Positions 1-8,385 of a DNA stretch of 43,901 bases are shown piece after piece. The translations under genes were made by a program, and so were the position numbers. The notes beneath the pieces are model-generated. The model saw only the letters and a list, made by a program, of their open reading frames with translations, was not told the origin of the DNA and searched no databases. Every line of letters begins with the position of its first letter. Position 1 is the stretch's first letter. This DNA is from Pelotomaculum sp. DTU098 (lineage in GTDB: Bacteria > Bacillota > Desulfotomaculia > Desulfotomaculales > Pelotomaculaceae), in assembly GCA_001512635.1 (NCBI GenBank), contig LFSA01000065.1, positions 47,661-91,561 of the forward strand, read 5' to 3'.

Positions 1-605
1 CGGGCCAACCGTGGTCCAGGTGCTTGCTTATCCAACTCGGGAGCAAACCGCCGGTCAGCAATACTGATTACAGTGGGAGCAAGTTTCAATGCTATTACCT
101 TTGCCGAACGATCACCACCTGCTCCGGCGTGAACCACCCCCCGGCAGCTCCCCATAACCATTACGCTGCCGCCGGATACAACCTCAGCTCCAGGATGAAC
201 ATCACCCAGAACAACTACATGTCCCGGGTACTGGACACGCTGTCCGGAACGAAGGGATCTTTTAACCAGGTAGGCAGCCTCTCCTGAAGTAGGTACCGCT
301 TTAGGGGCGTTAACTGCCTGTCTTGAAGATTTTTTTGAAAAACCGGTTTTCAAGAAAGCCTGTTCTGCTTCAGAGTTGGGTACCATCCCAAATTGACGGC
401 AGATATTTTCCAGTTCGCTCTTCTGATTCTCCGGGATTGCCTGCTGGCCATTAAAAAAGGAAAACTTGGCACCTTTAAAAAAACCTTTGGCTGCTTCCAT
501 CTTTTTTAAAAGGGTGTTGCGGATCTCTTCGTATTCGCGGTTTGGATCGAGGACAATCACGAGGCCGTTCCTTGTTCCTTTAAATACAACCGTGTCCCTA
601 CCCAT
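1..605 (-). CDS. minC: Septum site-determining protein MinC (3' end cut by window edge)
   Basis: Inhibitor of FtsZ ring assembly that acts with MinD at the membrane to keep division at mid-cell. The reading frame starts at the ATG at 605-603 behind a good ribosome binding site (AGAGGTGG on the minus strand) and stays open to position 1, giving about 201 codons. The N-terminal part begins MGRDTVVFKGTRNGL. The C-terminal part has the MinC beta-helix signature (VKRSLRSGQRVQYPGHVVV, then LGDVHPGAEVVSGG and VMGSCRGVVHAGA). Only the last residues and the stop lie outside the window, and minD would be expected next. The identification rests on these well-conserved C-domain motifs. Confidence 0.93.
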   Translation of the reverse strand, partial: MGRDTVVFKGTRNGLVIVLDPNREYEEIRNTLLKKMEAAKGFFKGAKFSFFNGQQAIPENQKSELENICRQFGMVPNSEAEQAFLKTGFSKKSSRQAVNAPKAVPTSGEAAYLVKRSLRSGQRVQYPGHVVVLGDVHPGAEVVSGGSVMVMGSCRGVVHAGAGGDRSAKVIALKLAPTVISIADRRFAPELDKQAPGPRLA

Positions 606-890
606 AATGACCACCTCTCTTCCACATATTTCATGCGAATAAAGTAATATTCGATTTCTTTTGATCTTTTCCCTCTTGGTTTTGTAAGTTAAGAAGAAAA
701 ATTAAATAAAAGAACGAATCTTTGCGGCAATTCTGTTTTAACTCGAAGGTCTTGTGGATATAAAACAAAAAAACCTTCTTTTTTCATTTCCAGGCGTATT
801 CCCTGGACAATTCGAAGGGACATTTAATGCAGGTACAATTTTAATCAGGATAATACCCTTGCCGGGCACGGGGATTTAAGAGGGGAATAA

Positions 891-1316
891 ATGAGAGTCT
901 ACCAGGTAGCTGCGTCAATTATCCGTCACAAGGACAAAATTCTGATCGCCCAGCGGTTAAAGGATGCTCACATGGGTTTGAAGTGGGAATTTCCCGGAGG
1001 AAAGATTGAACCGGGTGAAAGTGTCGAAGATTGCTTGAGAAGGGAATTAAAAGAGGAGCTTGACCTGGAAATTGAGGTTGATGGCGAATTCACCGTTATT
1101 GAGCACCAGTACGAAGACATGAAGATCTTCCTTCACTGCCACTGGTGCCGTTATCTGGGCGGGATAGCAAAACCGAAGGAATGCCGGGCCTTTAGGTGGG
1201 TAAATTTAGAGGAACTCAAGGATTACGATTTTGCCGGCGCCGACCAGAAAGTCGTCCGTCTCCTACTTGAGAAGCATGAAAAAGCATTGCCAGGCCACGG
1301 GACCCGGCAAAAGTAG
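891..1316 (+). CDS. Nudix hydrolase, MutT/8-oxo-dGTP diphosphatase-like
   Basis: A 141-aa single-domain Nudix protein that hydrolyses a nucleoside diphosphate linked to another group. The MutT-like layout suggests sanitation of oxidised nucleotides, but substrate cannot be read from sequence. The Nudix box is GGKIEPGESVEDCLRRELKE followed by ELDLEI, keeping the Gx5Ex7REUxEE metal-binding pattern with Asp in place of the usual Gly near its end. The start ATG follows GAGGGG with good spacing. It stands alone between the divergent minC and the convergent LarA-like gene. CTP pyrophosphohydrolase is an alternative for this size class. Confidence 0.9.
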   Translation: MRVYQVAASIIRHKDKILIAQRLKDAHMGLKWEFPGGKIEPGESVEDCLRRELKEELDLEIEVDGEFTVIEHQYEDMKIFLHCHWCRYLGGIAKPKECRAFRWVNLEELKDYDFAGADQKVVRLLLEKHEKALPGHGTRQK

Positions 1317-1387
1317 TCTAAAAAACGCTATCGAGACATATAGCAGAAACTGGGCTGACAATCGGGGATGAGGTTTATTAAAGAGGT

Positions 1388-2683
1388 TCATTTAAAGGGC
1401 AGCAGGTAACCTTCCCTGGAAAACTGCAATGAGGAAGGTTGCTGGAGCAACCGGATGGCAGGTAGCTCCGAGATGTCCTTGTAAACACTTTCAGAAACCA
1501 GCATTTCTGAAAGGTGGAGGGTGTTTTTAATCCGGATTATCCGGGCCTCACGCAGGCTAGCTAAACCAAGACTTTTTTGACAGGCCCGGAGGACAGCCCG
1601 GTCGTCGGGCAGCACCATGGGCAGCATAGCCCGTTGGACAAAGGTACTGGTAAGGGCATTTGTATAAACAGATTTCCTGTCAAATTTGGCCGCAAGACGT
1701 TCGGTTGTGAAATCTGCCAGGCCAATGCCATAGGCATTACCCTTCGTCTCCGGGGTCAGGTCCAGGACTGCAATTCTCCTGATCCTGGGTGATGCCGGCT
1801 CAGGCGCCCCCTGGATCCGCAGGCGACCGATCACATTGGTATCCATACCTGTACCGCTGATATTCTTACCAATCTCATCCACAATTAAAATATCCAGATC
1901 ATCTACAGGAAGCCGTGGAAGGTAGCTGCGGGCTTCTTCAAGAAGGGTTTTTTCGGCGTTGACAAAATCCTCCGGGTTAATTGCAGCCACTTTAGCCGTC
2001 TGTTCATAAGCATCTTCCAGGATGGCCAGCCCCAGTACCACCGGGGCTGCTTTAAGCACACACTGGCCTCCTTCGGCCACGGCCTGGGAGAGCTGGTCAG
2101 GCCGGCAGCGGTGCAGGGATGCCGCCCCCCGCGGCCCCCCCAGACCCACAGCCAGCATTTTCAGCAAACCGCTTTCATGATCTCCATGAAATGAAGTATG
2201 GGGCTTTACCCGGTTAACAACGATTATTGCATCACATTTCAGGACACAACTGTTTAGATACACATCTCCGTAAAAGGCCCGCCCGACTACAAAGCAGTCC
2301 GTCGAGCAGAGCAAAGCCGCCCCTGTGCTGTCTTCCGTGATCCCCAGGGAGCTGAGCAATTCCCTCTGGCCCTCCGGGCTGCCCCCGCCGTGGCTGCCCA
2401 TAGCTGCAATTAATACCGGACGGCATCCCAGAGATTTAACATAGTCTGCTGTTTTCCTCAGGATTGTAACTATGTTGCGAATACCCCTGCTCCCTGCGGT
2501 AATGCCCACTGTCATCCCGGGTCGCAGTTTTTGATCCAAAGCCGAGGAAGCCAGGGCGGCCTCTACCGCCAATCCAGGGTCGGGCAAGCCCCGGGGCGGA
2601 AAGATCTGCAGGACCTTGTACATGCGTGGGAACTCATCTTTATTATTTAACTCGTCCGTCCTCATCCTTGTTATCAGATCCAA
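1388..2683 (-). CDS. LarA-like (lactate racemase N-domain / DUF2088) family protein
   Basis: A protein of about 431 aa related to the N-terminal catalytic domain of nickel-pincer lactate racemase LarA. Visible blocks are GMTVGITAGSRGI, VLIAAMGSHGGGSPEGQ and, in the core, VKPHTSFHGDHESGLLKML followed by a Gly-rich stretch. The His residues and the Lys in the last block sit where LarA binds substrate and cofactor; that alignment is my inference. Most genomic members are not racemases of known substrate, so no reaction is assigned. I prefer the TTG start at 2683 because AGGGGG lies 6 nt upstream; an in-frame ATG at 2701 and one at 2665 are alternatives. Its start overlaps the 3' end of the upstream Asp23 gene by about 40 nt, suggesting coupled expression. 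Confidence 0.8.
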   Translation of the reverse strand: MDLITRMRTDELNNKDEFPRMYKVLQIFPPRGLPDPGLAVEAALASSALDQKLRPGMTVGITAGSRGIRNIVTILRKTADYVKSLGCRPVLIAAMGSHGGGSPEGQRELLSSLGITEDSTGAALLCSTDCFVVGRAFYGDVYLNSCVLKCDAIIVVNRVKPHTSFHGDHESGLLKMLAVGLGGPRGAASLHRCRPDQLSQAVAEGGQCVLKAAPVVLGLAILEDAYEQTAKVAAINPEDFVNAEKTLLEEARSYLPRLPVDDLDILIVDEIGKNISGTGMDTNVIGRLRIQGAPEPASPRIRRIAVLDLTPETKGNAYGIGLADFTTERLAAKFDRKSVYTNALTSTFVQRAMLPMVLPDDRAVLRACQKSLGLASLREARIIRIKNTLHLSEMLVSESVYKDISELPAIRLLQQPSSLQFSREGYLLPFK

Positions 2684-3044
2684 AGGATACCCCCTGAACA
2701 TTTACGTTCACCTGCAGGACTCTCAAGCCGGTCATGTTTTCTACGGCAGCTTTAACGTTGCTTTGAACCTTACCGGCTACTTCCTGAATCCGGGCTCCGT
2801 AATCTACAATTATAGAGAGATCAATTACAGCTTCTTTTTCTCCTACATCTGCCTTTACACCTTTGGAAAGGTTTTTGCGACCGAGCCTCTCCGCAATGCC
2901 GCCCGCTATACCGCCGCTCATAGCCGATACCCCTTCAACCTCAACAGCGGCTAGACCAGCTATAACCTTGACCACATCATCAGAAATCTTGATCGAACCA
3001 ATACCGTCCCCTTTAAGGACATACTGATTCTCAGGATAATCCAT
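2643..3044 (-). CDS. Asp23/Gls24 family envelope stress protein
   Basis: A 133-aa Asp23-family protein, found in Firmicutes either tethered to the membrane or associated with cell-envelope homeostasis. The family pattern is clear: GSIKISDDVVKVIAGLAA, then VEGVSAMSGGIAGGIAERLG, VKADVGEKEAVIDLSIIVDYG and a final VLQVNVNVQGVSF. The start ATG has an excellent ribosome binding site (GGGAGGTG). It is the first gene of a minus-strand pair with the LarA-like gene, whose start it overlaps. No membrane segment is visible. Function is known only at family level. Confidence 0.9.
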   Translation of the reverse strand: MDYPENQYVLKGDGIGSIKISDDVVKVIAGLAAVEVEGVSAMSGGIAGGIAERLGRKNLSKGVKADVGEKEAVIDLSIIVDYGARIQEVAGKVQSNVKAAVENMTGLRVLQVNVNVQGVSFGSDNKDEDGRVK

Positions 3045-3218
3045 TCAAGCACCTCCCAAGTGTTTTATCAAAATTATACCATCTGGTTATATTTGGAGTC
3101 CATAAAAAGGGAGGTAAAGATTTTTTCACAGGAATAATAGCTAAAGGAAAAGCTCTCTTTAAGGTAGAATATTCTCTTTTATTTAAAAAATGAAACAAAT
3201 TACAAGGAGGAACTGCTC

Positions 3219-4100
3219 ATGTCGCTTTACCGCACGATGTTGTTTACACCCGCCAATGATCTGCGCAAAGTAGGCAAGGCCCTCATGTTAAATGCGGACG
3301 GAGTGGTTTTGGACCTGGAGGATGCTGTGGCTTTCAGTGAAAAAGCCAGGGCCAGGCTGGCACTAAAGGAAGCCCTTGCCCTCCCCCGTGCTTGTGACGT
3401 TTTTATCCGGGTCAACAGCGCTCAATCAGATTTTATCCTGGCAGACCTGCTAGCTTCTGTAACAGAGGGAGTTAAGGGAATTGTCCTGGCCAAGTCCGAA
3501 TCCGCTGAGGAAATCCGGCAGGTGGACTGGGTTATTGGACAGCTGGAAAAAGAAAGGGGGCTTCCAGCCGGTTCCCTGGAGATTATCCCCTTTCTTGAAA
3601 GCGCGAACGCAATTGTTAATGCTTACTCCATTGCTTCTGCCTGTAAAAGGGTAAGCAGACTGTTCTTTGGCGGCGTAGATTACGTGCTCGATATAGGTAC
3701 CAGTTTTTCCAAGGGCGGTTCAGAAATCTTTTATGCACGGGCCCAACTTGTCGTTGCCTCCCGGGCAGCCGGCATCGAAGCACCCATTGATACGGTTTAT
3801 CCGGACTTTAAGGATATTGAGGGACTGGTTGCCGATGCCAGGGCGGTACGCCAGATGGGATTCCAGGGAAAACTGGCTATTCATCCTAACCAGATTGGAC
3901 CTTTGAACGAAATATTCATGCCTACTGAAAAAGAATTGGCCTGGGCCAGGAAGGTAGTTGCTGTTTTCGACGAAGCTGAAGCAAAAGGACAGGCGGTTCT
4001 GCAGGTAGACGGTAAGATGATCGAATATCCAATCGCCAACCGGGCCAGGCGAATCATTCAATTAGCAGAGCTTCTGGCGCAAAAAGAAAAACAGCATTAA
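3219..4100 (+). CDS. CitE-like HpcH/HpaI family lyase
   Basis: A 293-aa TIM-barrel lyase of the citrate lyase beta-subunit (CitE)-like group, whose members cleave CoA-linked hydroxy acids such as citramalyl-CoA or malyl-CoA. It opens with YRTMLFTPANDLRKVGKAL, followed by GVVLDLEDAVAFSEKARAR, containing the acidic EDAV motif. Further along are VFIRVNS, FLESANAIVNA and GKLAIHPNQIGP, all typical of the family. No citD/citF genes (citrate lyase acyl carrier and alpha subunits) flank it, so it is probably a stand-alone CoA-ester lyase. The start ATG follows AAGGAGG. The exact substrate is unknown. Confidence 0.85.
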   Translation: MSLYRTMLFTPANDLRKVGKALMLNADGVVLDLEDAVAFSEKARARLALKEALALPRACDVFIRVNSAQSDFILADLLASVTEGVKGIVLAKSESAEEIRQVDWVIGQLEKERGLPAGSLEIIPFLESANAIVNAYSIASACKRVSRLFFGGVDYVLDIGTSFSKGGSEIFYARAQLVVASRAAGIEAPIDTVYPDFKDIEGLVADARAVRQMGFQGKLAIHPNQIGPLNEIFMPTEKELAWARKVVAVFDEAEAKGQAVLQVDGKMIEYPIANRARRIIQLAELLAQKEKQH

Positions 4101-4251
4101 ATCTAGAGTAAAGGATTACAATAAACAGCAGGGGAATTATGTCCTTTTGCCGCAGAGTTTAAGACGCAGCTTACAACCTCAACTTACAGCAACACCGGGT
4201 TGTTAAATATAATGTATAGGCCTTTTATAGCCGGCCAAGGAGGCTTCTGCC

Positions 4252-4692
4252 ATGCTGAAAAGTAAAGTACTGTTGCCCAGCGATGGTTCGTCCACTTCGC
4301 TAAAAGCTGCAGCTTATGCCGCCCGGCTGATGAAAATGAACAAGGACATGAAACTGTCAGTACTTGTGGTAGTGCCGGGGGATAATGTTTTGGTGAGTTC
4401 AAAAAACAGGGGGGAAAACATTTTGGAGTCCCTTGCCCGGGAGATTGAGGACAGGGGAAGGGAGATCCTGCAAAAAACCGTCGAGATTTTCAGTAACGAG
4501 GGCTTACGCGTCAACGGCTTGATCGACAGGGGAGACCCTGCAGAGGTGATTCTCGCTCATGCAGAACGGGGGAATTATGATCATATAATTATGGGTAGCC
4601 GCGGTGTCAGCGAATTGCGGGGTGCGGAACTGGGAAGCGTTAGCCACAAGGTGATTCACCTGGCCAACTGCAGGGTTACCCTGGTTAAATAG
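4252..4692 (+). CDS. Universal stress protein (UspA family)
   Basis: A 146-aa single Usp domain of the ATP-binding type. The N-terminus has the LLPSDGSSTSLKAAAYA strand-loop-helix. The C-terminal half has GDPAEVILAHAE and the nucleotide-binding pattern G-x2-G-x9-G-S within MGSRGVSELRGAELGSVSHK. The start ATG is preceded by CCAAGGAGG at good spacing. The gene ends 1 nt before the stop of the convergent gene at 4694, so the two share their 3' region. Its role is a general stress or metabolic regulator; nothing more specific can be read. Confidence 0.9.
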   Translation: MLKSKVLLPSDGSSTSLKAAAYAARLMKMNKDMKLSVLVVVPGDNVLVSSKNRGENILESLAREIEDRGREILQKTVEIFSNEGLRVNGLIDRGDPAEVILAHAERGNYDHIIMGSRGVSELRGAELGSVSHKVIHLANCRVTLVK

Positions 4693-4693
4693 G

Positions 4694-5335
4694 CTAGTCT
4701 GCGATTTTACGAACATACAAAACAATAAAGGGCAGAATGGAAAAAAACTCTTTCTTCCCGAATTGAATCAGCCAGATCATATATTCTCTCAGAACTACCC
4801 AGGAAGGTGCGGGTTTAAGCAACTCGTCCCTCAATCCCAGGAGGTTTGAGCGGGCTTCCTTAAGACGAGCGGGATCCTCAATCTTTGAAAGGATCTGAGC
4901 GATGGTCCGGTCCAGGGGCGAAGCCTCCTCCGAGTTCAAGATGTCCTCTAAATTACTGGACAAATCTGCAAAGGCTTCCCTGTGTCCCTCCTCCGGTAAT
5001 TTCGTTCCTGAACCTCTCTGGCGGTTTTTCAAATCTTTGATCAGGTTTTCCAGGTACTCCTTTTTACAATTGACGATTTCAATATAATCTTCCCGTCTCT
5101 GGCGCTCAGAGTAGGATTCAAAAACAGAAAAGCAACCCTCCCGTCCAGCCTGCTCAAACCCGTGCCGTTGACTTGACTCATTTCCGTAAATCCGGTCAAT
5201 AATCCTGGCGGTAAAGTCTTCCCAGAAGGTATACTCCAGTCCGTAAGGGGCTTTTGTAAGAATATTATCAATGTCCTTCAATTGCATTTCAAGTAATTGA
5301 ATAGCTGCTTCCAGATCCTCAATCCGCTCTGACAA
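4694..5335 (-). CDS. Uncharacterised coiled-coil protein with C-terminal hydrophobic segment
   Basis: I do not recognise this protein of about 213 aa. The N-terminus is a predicted coiled coil (SERIEDLEAAIQLLEMQLKD). The middle is charged and mostly helical (KKEYLENLIKDLKNRQR, then a second helix with DPARLKEARSNLLGLRDEL). The C-terminus has a hydrophobic stretch, FSILPFIVLYVRKIAD, that could be a membrane anchor. The TTG at 5335 is the best start because AAGGAGGG lies 7 nt upstream; the frame stays open a few codons further. It is convergent with the universal stress protein gene, and a terminator-like hairpin lies upstream at 5417-5443. Confidence 0.65.
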   Translation of the reverse strand: MSERIEDLEAAIQLLEMQLKDIDNILTKAPYGLEYTFWEDFTARIIDRIYGNESSQRHGFEQAGREGCFSVFESYSERQRREDYIEIVNCKKEYLENLIKDLKNRQRGSGTKLPEEGHREAFADLSSNLEDILNSEEASPLDRTIAQILSKIEDPARLKEARSNLLGLRDELLKPAPSWVVLREYMIWLIQFGKKEFFSILPFIVLYVRKIAD

Positions 5336-5416
5336 AGCTCTTCCCTCCTTACTAAACAACCTAAGCCGTTATCGCATGAAAATTATATCATGATCAAAGG
5401 GCAGGCGGAAGATGCT

Positions 5417-5443
5417 AAAAGAGGCCTCCAGGGGGCCTCTTTT
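5417..5443 (-). terminator. Rho-independent terminator hairpin of the small gene at 5453
   Basis: A perfect 10-bp inverted repeat, AAAAGAGGCC (5417-5426) and GGCCTCTTTT (5434-5443), encloses a 7-nt loop. It sits just downstream of the stop of the minus-strand gene at 5453-5647. On the minus strand the stem is followed by a short T-run. It is A/T-flanked on both sides and could work in either direction. Confidence 0.75.
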
Positions 5444-5452
5444 TAAAGAATT

Positions 5453-5647
5453 CTAAAGAATTCTTTCACACCTTTGCTGGGCTTCTTTCAGAAGGGTGCC
5501 GGTCTTATCACACAACTCCATTAAGCGGGCCTTTTCTGCATGACCCTGAGCGGGCAGCTGAGCCAGCACCGAGCCCATTTCCATTATGCAATCCTGGGCA
5601 TTCCGGATACAGTTTTTAATCTCTGCCCTTTCGCTTGTGTCAACCAT
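5453..5647 (-). CDS. Small helical protein of unknown function (64 aa)
   Basis: A 64-aa protein beginning MVDTSERAEIKNCIRNAQDC. It is supported by a textbook ribosome binding site (GGAGGTGA then GTCC and ATG) and a strong terminator 10 nt after its stop. The sequence is helical and charged with four Cys (near residues 13, 20, 46 and 60), not arranged as a recognisable metal site. I do not recognise the family. It forms its own short transcription unit between two other uncharacterised minus-strand genes. Confidence 0.65.
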   Translation of the reverse strand: MVDTSERAEIKNCIRNAQDCIMEMGSVLAQLPAQGHAEKARLMELCDKTGTLLKEAQQRCERIL

Positions 5648-5762
5648 GGACTCACCTCCGGTTAATATTAATTAAAATTATTTCTCATTTGTCTTTATTT
5701 ATACCGTTGGAGGTGGTCCGGATTTAACAAACGAAACAGCAACGCAGCAGGAGCGGCAGCGG

Positions 5763-5792
5763 CAGAAAGATAAAATATAAAGATAAAATATA
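5763..5792. repeat. Short tandem repeat AAAGATAAAATAT x2
   Basis: Two adjacent copies of a 13-bp AT-rich unit lie in the gap between two minus-strand genes. The remainder of that gap (5648-5842) shows no gene. Confidence 0.6.
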
Positions 5793-5842
5793 ATGAGGGC
5801 AGGTTTTTACTGTCTTTTCAGGATCCAGTATGGGATCCAGCA

Positions 5843-6196
5843 TCAAAGCCTGGTTATCTCCAGGATCGCAGGGCCTTTGACCTTCAACCTGACCTTTTCA
5901 CCTATTTTCACCCCTTCGCCCGTTCTCAAGCTGGCCCTGCCCGAATAGATTTCGCCACCGGTTCTGAAGGATAAAGCATAATAAGTAGGCAGCCGTTTAC
6001 GCTCAATACATATACCCTCAAAATCGCTGGTAGGTGTTGTTAGATGAAATTTTATAAAGCGGTAGCCGGCAACTGTGGCCGTAATGAGCAGTATTAATAC
6101 TCCCGTGGTCTTAAGATCTTGATTTTCGATTACTGAACCGACAACTGATATGATCAATCCAGCCAAAACAGCTATACTACCTATTCTTTCCAGCAA
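5843..6196 (-). CDS. Uncharacterised membrane protein with C-terminal soluble domain
   Basis: A protein of about 117 aa with two N-terminal transmembrane helices (IGSIAVLAGLIISVVGSV and TTGVLILLITATVAGYRFI). A soluble beta-rich tail of about 65 residues follows; its GVKIGEKVRLKVKGPAILEI looks like a small OB/SH3-type barrel, as in the NfeD C-domain, but the length is too short to assign that family. The TTG at 6196 is preferred because GGGAGGTG sits 6 nt upstream; the GTG at 6205 overlaps that site. No function can be assigned. Confidence 0.6.
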   Translation of the reverse strand: MLERIGSIAVLAGLIISVVGSVIENQDLKTTGVLILLITATVAGYRFIKFHLTTPTSDFEGICIERKRLPTYYALSFRTGGEIYSGRASLRTGEGVKIGEKVRLKVKGPAILEITRL

Positions 6197-6205
6197 GTAA
6201 ATCAC

Positions 6206-6472
6206 CTCCCGGCATTATTTATCCTGAGACAAGCTATAGCCATTTTATGGCCCTGCTTAAATAACGACGCTGGATTTACACCTGATCTTCTAGAAAAATT
6301 GCCGGATTCCTACAGGATTGGTCATATAATTAGATGAATTTTTCCAGTTACAGTTTTATAATGTTTACTTACCGTTAAATCTATGCCTGTCCTTTTCATG
6401 CCAGTAACTTTATTAACTTATAATTAAACTCCTTTGAAACCATATTATATTGATGATTAAAATTTTAAATAT
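6206..6472. other. Intergenic region without a gene
   Basis: AT-rich divergent spacer between the membrane protein gene and miaB. I see no coding potential or RNA gene in it. Its right end carries the miaB promoter, listed separately. Confidence 0.5.
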
Positions 6473-6501
6473 TTGCCATGACTACTTTTTACTATTATAA
6501 T
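6473..6501 (+). promoter_or_regulatory. SigmaA-type promoter of miaB
   Basis: TTGCCA at 6473-6478 (one mismatch to TTGACA), a 17-nt spacer, and a perfect TATAAT at 6496-6501. The start site would be near 6508, leaving a leader of about 30 nt containing the miaB ribosome binding site AGGAGG (6520-6525). Confidence 0.65.
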
Positions 6502-6536
6502 GGTTTTGCGACTTTAATCAGGAGGATAACAGTTCC

Positions 6537-7853
6537 GTGGGATTATACCATATTAAAACCTTCGGCTGCCAGATGAACGAACATGATTCAGAAATACTGG
6601 CGGGAATCCTTGAGAAGATGGGATACGCTCCCGTGCATGATGTGGATAAGGCAGATATTATTCTTTTAAATACATGCTGTGTTCGTGAAACAGCAGAACA
6701 TAAAGTATTTTCCTATTTGGGGAGACTTCGTTCCCTAAAAGAAAAAAATCCAGACCTGATTATTGGCGTATGTGGTTGCATGACCCAGCAAGAAGGCATG
6801 GCCTCAAGGATCCGCCACCTTTTTCCCTACGTCGATCTTGTTTTCGGAACACACAACCTTCACCGTCTAGAGGAGTATCTCACCAGGATCAGCGGGGCAA
6901 GGGAGCACGTTGTGGAAATCTGGCCATCCCCCGGAAGTATTACGGAAGGCCTCCCGATCAAAAGGAAAGCGGGGGTCAGTGCCTGGGTAACCATAATGTA
7001 CGGCTGCAATAACTACTGTACATATTGCATTGTGCCCTACGTCAGGGGCAGGGAAAGAAGCCGCAGGCCTGAAGAAATTATTGCTGAAGTAAAAGCACTG
7101 GCCCAAAATGGGTTTAAAGAAATTACTTTACTGGGACAGAATGTTAACTCTTACGGAAAAGACCTGGAGGAAAGACTTGATTTCGCCGAACTGCTAAAGA
7201 GACTGGAGGAAATAGAGCGGATTGAAAGGATCCGTTACATGACATCTCATCCCAGGGATTTTAATGACCAACTGATCGAAACCATTGCCTCCTCCAGCAA
7301 GGTTTGCGAGCATTTTCACCTGCCGGTTCAAGCCGGAAGCAATAAGATCCTGAAAAAAATGAACAGGGGCTATACCAGGGAAGACTACTTAAACCTCGTA
7401 GCTAAAATAAAAACGGTGCTTCCACGCTCTACAATTACAACGGATATTATGGTAGGATTTCCCGGGGAAACAGATGACGACTTTGAACAGACATTGGACC
7501 TGGTCAGGCAGGTCCGCTTTGACAGCGCCTACACCTTTATCTACAATACCCGCCAGGGCACGCCTGCATCAAAAATGGCTGAACAGGTTCCTGAAGAAAA
7601 TAAAAGACAGCGGATCCAAACCCTGATCAGGCTGCAAAACGGGATCAGCCTGGAAAAGAACAGGGAGTACGTGGGATCTACCGAAGAAATTCTGGTGGAA
7701 GGAAAAAAAGTGAAGGATGAATTATACCTCTGCGGCAGGAACAGGGGCGGCAAAATGGTCTTTTTCCCCGGCGAGGAGAGTTTAATAGGCCAGATAGTGC
7801 CGGTGAAAATTGAAAAAGCCCACTTGACCCACCTAGTTGGCTGCAGGGTATAA
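6537..7853 (+). CDS. miaB: tRNA-2-methylthio-N6-dimethylallyladenosine synthase MiaB
   Basis: Radical-SAM methylthiotransferase that adds the 2-methylthio group to i6A37 of tRNAs reading UNN codons. It acts on the product of MiaA, encoded further along this block. The 438-aa protein has the UPF0004 domain (FGCQMNEHDSE, with further Cys in LLNTCCVRETAEHK and IGVCGCM). The radical-SAM motif CNNYCTYC within MYGCNNYCTYCIVPYVRGRE follows, with the TRAM domain at the C-terminus. The start is GTG with AGGAGG 11 nt upstream. It leads the operon-like series that runs into the YlbF-family gene and mutS. Confidence 0.96.
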   Translation: MGLYHIKTFGCQMNEHDSEILAGILEKMGYAPVHDVDKADIILLNTCCVRETAEHKVFSYLGRLRSLKEKNPDLIIGVCGCMTQQEGMASRIRHLFPYVDLVFGTHNLHRLEEYLTRISGAREHVVEIWPSPGSITEGLPIKRKAGVSAWVTIMYGCNNYCTYCIVPYVRGRERSRRPEEIIAEVKALAQNGFKEITLLGQNVNSYGKDLEERLDFAELLKRLEEIERIERIRYMTSHPRDFNDQLIETIASSSKVCEHFHLPVQAGSNKILKKMNRGYTREDYLNLVAKIKTVLPRSTITTDIMVGFPGETDDDFEQTLDLVRQVRFDSAYTFIYNTRQGTPASKMAEQVPEENKRQRIQTLIRLQNGISLEKNREYVGSTEEILVEGKKVKDELYLCGRNRGGKMVFFPGEESLIGQIVPVKIEKAHLTHLVGCRV

Positions 7854-7919
7854 GTTGAGGGGCTAATCAGCCCTTCTTTTACTAAGGGCAAAGAGCCATC
7901 AAAGGCAGGAGGTGAAAAA

Positions 7920-8312
7920 ATGTCTGTAACCGTATACAGTAAAGCAAAAGAGCTTGCAGCAGAGCTTTCTAAATCAAAAGAACTGCATAATGTCAGAGAA
8001 GCTGAAGCGAGAATGCTTCAAGACCCCGAAGCCTGGAGCATTATCGACTCCTTTCAGAAAAAACAGCAGGTGTTCTATATGCTTCAATCCCAGGGGCAAA
8101 CCATAACAGAAGCTCAGAAGAAAGAATTAGAAGAACTGGAAAAACAAATGGTAGAAAACCCCTTGATTTTCGATTACTTTAAGGCACAACAGGACTTTGA
8201 ACAGGTTTTAGAAAGAATTAACCGGATCATTGGAGAATCCATAGGATTAGGGCCGGAATGCAACTGTGAAAGTGAATGTGCCGAAGGTTCCTGCGACTGT
8301 AATGGCTGTTAA
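7920..8312 (+). CDS. YlbF/YmcA (RicF/RicA)-family protein with cysteine-rich tail
   Basis: A 130-aa helical protein of the Com_YlbF family. In Bacillus subtilis, family members form the Y-complex (RicA-RicF-RicT) that binds [4Fe-4S] clusters and aids RNase Y in mRNA maturation. There ymcA also lies directly after the miaB gene, as here. The helical core runs from MSVTVYSKAKELAAELSKSK to about residue 105. A tail follows with six Cys in 17 residues (CNCESECAEGSCDCNGC). That tail could hold an iron-sulfur cluster or other metal, which is inference. The ATG has a strong ribosome binding site (AGGAGGTG). Confidence 0.85.
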   Translation: MSVTVYSKAKELAAELSKSKELHNVREAEARMLQDPEAWSIIDSFQKKQQVFYMLQSQGQTITEAQKKELEELEKQMVENPLIFDYFKAQQDFEQVLERINRIIGESIGLGPECNCESECAEGSCDCNGC

Positions 8313-8385
8313 TAGATCTTAGATAAACTTAACACGCTCTCTTATGGATCCAGATTTGGCATTATACCTGTGAACACTTGAGGAT

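Noticed and set aside
24-287. 87-codon plus-strand frame at the left edge
   Set aside because: It is antisense to minC, whose conserved motifs are on the minus strand.
741-785. GAAGGT...ACCTTC inverted repeat followed by T-run as a terminator
   Set aside because: Short 6-bp stem with a loop of more than 20 nt, and no gene ends there on the plus strand.
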